Origin: Candidatus Cloacimonadota bacterium
GTDB taxonomy: Bacteria > Muiribacteriota > UBA6191 > JACPRK01
NCBI GenBank assembly: GCA_021772705.1
Contig: JAJFLN010000772.1
Span: 1 to 7,969, forward strand
Direction: 5' to 3'
DNA length: 7,969 bases
Program-made: the position numbers and the translations under genes
Notes under the pieces: generated by a model
Told to the model about the DNA's origin: nothing
Seen by the model: only the letters and a program-made list of their open reading frames with translations
The model's database searches: none
Part shown: piece by piece, positions 5,416 to 7,969 of the stretch
How the letters are laid out: each line of letters begins with the position of its first letter
How positions within the stretch are numbered: position 1 is the first letter of the stretch

Positions 5416-6729
5416 TCAGAGCCTCCAGAGGTGGACGCCAGCAGGCCTGTCCTTGCGGGAGAGACGGGCCGGGACATCGACCACGATCCCCGTCTCATTC
5501 CGGAGAAGGCGGCGGATCAGACTCCAGCCCTGTTCCACGTAGGATCGATGAGCCGTCGCGAGTACCACGGCGCTGGCGGGCTCCAGTGCTTCCATCTCCA
5601 TGGGCCGGATGCCGCAAGCGGCCACCACCTCATCCGGGTCGGCCAGCAAATCGCAAACCTGGACTCGGATTCCGTACTGCTCCAGCTCCCGTACGATATC
5701 CGGAACCCGGCTGTTCCGAGTGTCGGAGACGTCGGGTTTGAAGGTCACTCCCAGCACCGTTACGACGTCGCCCTCCGGCTCTGACGTGCCTGGGTGCGTG
5801 CGCCCCCGGCGGACCATCGCCTTGACCAGCTCGCTGGCAATGTAGCGGCCCATTCCGTCGTTGATACGGCGCCCGGCCAGGATGACTTCAGGATAATAGT
5901 CAGCCTTCTCCGCCTTGTGAGTCAGATAGTAGGGGTCCACCCCGATGCAATGGCCTCCGACGAGACCGGGAGTGAAGGAGAGGAAGTTCCACTTCGTCCC
6001 CGCAGCCTCGAGGACGTCGTGAGTGTCCACTCCCAGCCGCCTGAATATCAGGGACAGCTCGTTCATCAGAGCTATGTTCAGATCACGCTGGGTGTTCTCG
6101 ATGACCTTGGCCGCCTCGGCAACCCGGATGGTCGGCGCCCGGTGGACGCCGGCTGTGACAACGGAGCCGTAGACGCGGGCCACCACATCCAGGGTCGCCT
6201 CGTCTTGCCCGGAGACGACCTTCACAATCTTCTCGAATGAGTGTTCCGGATCGCCGGGATTGATCCGCTCCGGCGAGTAACCCACATGGAAGTCCTTGCC
6301 ACAGGACAGACCGGAGGTCGTTTCCAGCACGGGCACACAGTCCTCCTCAGTCGCTCCCGGGTAAACAGTGGACTCGAAGACGACGATATCCCCTGCCTTT
6401 AGCTGGGAACCGACCACCTTCGCCGCACTCAACAGGGGAGAGAGGTCAGGCTGGCGGCTGCTGTCGATGGGAGTCGGAACGGCGACGATGTGGAAGTCTG
6501 CCTGTTCCAGGTCGCTGGCGTCACAGGTGAGATCGATGTCCGCCTCCGACAGCTCCCGAGGAGTCACCTCGCCTCGCCGGTCCCTTCCATTCCGCAACTC
6601 CAGGACCCGACGGGTGTCCACATCGAAGCCGACGGTCCGGCCCTGGCGTCCGAAGGCCAGAGCCACGGGCAGTCCGACGTATCCCAGGCCGACGACGGAG
6701 ACCCGGCGACCGTGTTCCTCAGCTGCCAT
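5416..6729 (-). CDS. Nucleotide-sugar dehydrogenase (UDP-HexNAc 6-dehydrogenase type, TviB/WbpA-like)
   Basis: This enzyme of 437 residues (440 if GTG 6738 is used) oxidises the C6 hydroxyl of a UDP-sugar to a uronic acid with two NAD+. Residue numbers count from the GTG. The NAD-binding loop is GLGYVGLP (17-24). PTPID (88-92), ESTVYPGATEE (122-132) and YSPERINPGD (154-163) are signatures of the HexNAc-type rather than the UDP-glucose-type branch. Lys211 and Asn215 (AAKVIENTQRD) and the nucleophile Cys264 in GGHCIGVDPYYL complete the active site. The C-terminal UDP-binding domain has FKPDVSDTRNS (333-343). I prefer ATG 6729 to GTG 6738: the three extra residues add nothing to the fold, and the ATG overlaps the upstream epimerase stop by 11 bp, consistent with coupling; GTG remains possible. 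The likely substrate is UDP-GlcNAc or UDP-GalNAc; UDP-ManNAc is less likely, and UDP-glucose cannot be excluded. Confidence 0.92.
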   Translation of the reverse strand: MAAEEHGRRVSVVGLGYVGLPVALAFGRQGRTVGFDVDTRRVLELRNGRDRRGEVTPRELSEADIDLTCDASDLEQADFHIVAVPTPIDSSRQPDLSPLLSAAKVVGSQLKAGDIVVFESTVYPGATEEDCVPVLETTSGLSCGKDFHVGYSPERINPGDPEHSFEKIVKVVSGQDEATLDVVARVYGSVVTAGVHRAPTIRVAEAAKVIENTQRDLNIALMNELSLIFRRLGVDTHDVLEAAGTKWNFLSFTPGLVGGHCIGVDPYYLTHKAEKADYYPEVILAGRRINDGMGRYIASELVKAMVRRGRTHPGTSEPEGDVVTVLGVTFKPDVSDTRNSRVPDIVRELEQYGIRVQVCDLLADPDEVVAACGIRPMEMEALEPASAVVLATAHRSYVEQGWSLIRRLLRNETGIVVDVPARLSRKDRPAGVHLWRL

Positions 6730-7729
6730 AGAACTCACGGTACCAGGTCACGAATCGATCGATGCCGACTTCGATCGGGGTATCGGGCTTGTAGTCGACG
6801 GTCTCCATCAGGTCCGAAACATCGGCGTAGGTGGCCCGCACATCACCGGGCTGCATGGGCATCAAGTTCATGGTCGCCTTCCGGCCCAGCTTCTCCTCCA
6901 GGACTTGGATGAACCGGATCAGAGGCACGGGTGAATTGTGTCCGATATTGAAGATCCGGTAGGGCGCCGTCGGGCTCGAACCGGGGGTCAGGATGCCATT
7001 GGCTCGAGCCTCCCTGGGTGCGGCCTTGCCGTCGAGGAGCCGCAAGACCCCTTCGACGATGTCGTCGATGTAGGTGAAGTCCCGTTCCATCTTGCCTTCA
7101 TTGAACACGTCGATCGGTTCGCCGGCCAGGATGGCTCGTGTGAACAGAAAGAGAGCCATGTCAGGCCGTCCCCAGGGTCCGTAGACCGTGAAGAACCTGA
7201 GACCCGTCGTGGGAATGTCGAACAGGTGGCTGTAGGAATGGGCCATCAGCTCGTTGGCCTTCTTGGTGGCCCCGTAGAGGCTGATCGGGTGATCCACTCC
7301 ATCTTCAACCGAGAAGGGCATCCGGGTGTTGATGCCGTAGACGGAGCTGCTGGAGGCGTAGACCAGATGCTCCACAGGACTCTGCCGGCAGGCCTCCAGG
7401 ATGTTCAAAAACCCCGTGATGTTGCTGTTGATGTAGACGTGAGGGTGCTCCAGGCTATACCGGACCCCGGCCTGGGCAGCCAGGTGGGCGACCCGCTCCG
7501 GGCGATGCCTGGCGAACAGCGCCGAGATGGCCTTCTGTTCCTCCAAGGCGATCCGGGCTTCAGTGAACCGGGGGAACTCCTTGAGCCGCTGCAGCCGAGC
7601 CTCTTTCAGACGGACGTCGTAGTAGTCGTTGACGCAATCCAGACCGATCACCTCATCGCCTCGCTGGAGGAGTCTGAGGGCGAGATGATTGCCGATGAAT
7701 CCGGCCGAACCGGTGACTAGGATGGACAT
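6719..7729 (-). CDS. UDP-glucuronate 4-epimerase-like NAD-dependent epimerase (CapI/LspL type, extended SDR)
   Basis: This 336-residue cytosolic enzyme is predicted to interconvert UDP-glucuronate and UDP-galacturonate, or their N-acetyl forms, using tightly bound NAD. Counting from ATG 7729, the Rossmann loop GSAGFIG is at 7-13 and LDCVNDYYDVRLKEARL at 30-46, a string characteristic of UDP-glucuronate epimerases. LAAQAGVRYSLEHPHVYINS follows at 83-102. The catalytic YxxxK is Tyr152/Lys156 in YGATKKANELMAHSYS, with the upstream Ser cluster ASSSSVYG at 125-132. GLRFFTVYGPWGRPDMALF (176-194) and GKMERDFTYIDDIVEGV (212-228) are further family blocks. The length is standard. A GTG at 7756 would add nine residues (MEPPRPPAS) ahead of the usual SILVTGSAGFIG start; I reject it on homology, although neither start has a clear ribosome binding site. 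The gene leads the leftward pair and overlaps the dehydrogenase gene. Family resemblance is very strong; acetylated versus plain substrate is undecided. Confidence 0.94.
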   Translation of the reverse strand: MSILVTGSAGFIGNHLALRLLQRGDEVIGLDCVNDYYDVRLKEARLQRLKEFPRFTEARIALEEQKAISALFARHRPERVAHLAAQAGVRYSLEHPHVYINSNITGFLNILEACRQSPVEHLVYASSSSVYGINTRMPFSVEDGVDHPISLYGATKKANELMAHSYSHLFDIPTTGLRFFTVYGPWGRPDMALFLFTRAILAGEPIDVFNEGKMERDFTYIDDIVEGVLRLLDGKAAPREARANGILTPGSSPTAPYRIFNIGHNSPVPLIRFIQVLEEKLGRKATMNLMPMQPGDVRATYADVSDLMETVDYKPDTPIEVGIDRFVTWYREFYGS

Positions 7730-7840
7730 GGACGCGGGGGGGCGAGGAGGCTCCACTCTAGCTCAGGGCACGGGAGACACGCAAGGCGGCAGGGCTCCCT
7801 GGGTGCATGTCCCGTAGGGGGTCCCCTGGCCTATTCCGGA

Positions 7841-7969
7841 TCCGTTCGCCCCACTATGGATGCCCGCATCCAGGACGACTGAATGGCCGGGTCTTCCCGA
7901 TCCGCTCGTCCTACTATGGATGCCCGCATCCAGGACGACTGAATGGCCGAGTTTTCCCGATCCGTTCGT
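7841..7969 (+). repeat. 60-bp tandem repeat array (unit B), two full units running to the window edge
   Basis: Units 7841-7900 and 7901-7960 match at 55 of 60 positions with exact period 60. The last nine bases (7961-7969) begin either a third unit or the REP-like continuation seen next to the single copy near 2877. Each unit contains the 16-bp palindrome TGGATGCCCGCATCCA (7857-7872 and 7917-7932). There are no unique spacers, so it is not a CRISPR array. The array lies about 110 bp upstream of the epimerase start codon and carries no gene. Confidence 0.9.

Noticed and set aside
6938..7720. 260-codon plus-strand open frame antisense to the epimerase gene
   Set aside because: The epimerase frame is unmistakable, and the antisense frame is a composition effect of high GC at third positions.
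7740..7785. Promoter for the epimerase gene (minus-strand TTGCGT, 17 bp, CTAGAG)
   Set aside because: The -35 and -10 matches are too poor to claim a promoter, although its position is plausible.
7841..7969. CRISPR array
   Set aside because: The 60-bp units are directly adjacent with no unique spacers and no cas genes are present; it is a simple tandem repeat.

Overview
The window is a high-GC bacterial chromosomal segment, a little above 60% G+C by eye, with compact genes, short overlaps and GTG as well as ATG starts. No rRNA, tRNA or lineage-specific marker is present, so I cannot assign a taxon. The degenerate 9-bp repeat of the CTCCGTGTN type, the many REP-like intergenic repeats and a DUF1786 protein fit an uncultivated environmental bacterium, but that is inference.

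Layout: 1-382 is a gene-free leader full of repeat fragments. Next comes a rightward Ca2+/H+ antiporter gene (383-1552), overlapping by 13 bp at its 3' end with a leftward DUF1786/ASKHA-like gene (1540-2616). A second gene-free block (2617-3060) is a dense mosaic of repeat modules: a perfect 30-bp inverted repeat, two 32-bp direct repeats, a 60-bp unit and REP-like cores. A rightward run of three tightly spaced genes follows: a flavin reductase-like FMN-binding protein (3061-3537), a PrsW-type membrane protease (3545-4243) and a GT4 glycosyltransferase (4252-5406). Nine bases further on, a leftward pair ends: an NAC-uronate-type nucleotide-sugar dehydrogenase (5416-6729), whose start overlaps by 11 bp the end of a UDP-glucuronate-4-epimerase-like gene (6719-7729). 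The right edge (7841-7969) holds tandem copies of the same 60-bp unit, in the opposite orientation to the copy in the middle.

Function: the dehydrogenase and epimerase can together supply a UDP-uronic acid or UDP-N-acetyl-hexosaminuronic acid, and the convergent glycosyltransferase probably uses an activated sugar for a surface polysaccharide. This looks like one edge of a polysaccharide locus. The antiporter, DUF1786 protein and flavin reductase look like housekeeping or accessory genes with no evident link to it.

I found no convincing new multi-gene system. The most unusual content is the modular intergenic repeat family. Its modules recur in all three gene-poor parts of the window, join at sharp boundaries, and in the 60-bp unit differ only by transitions.
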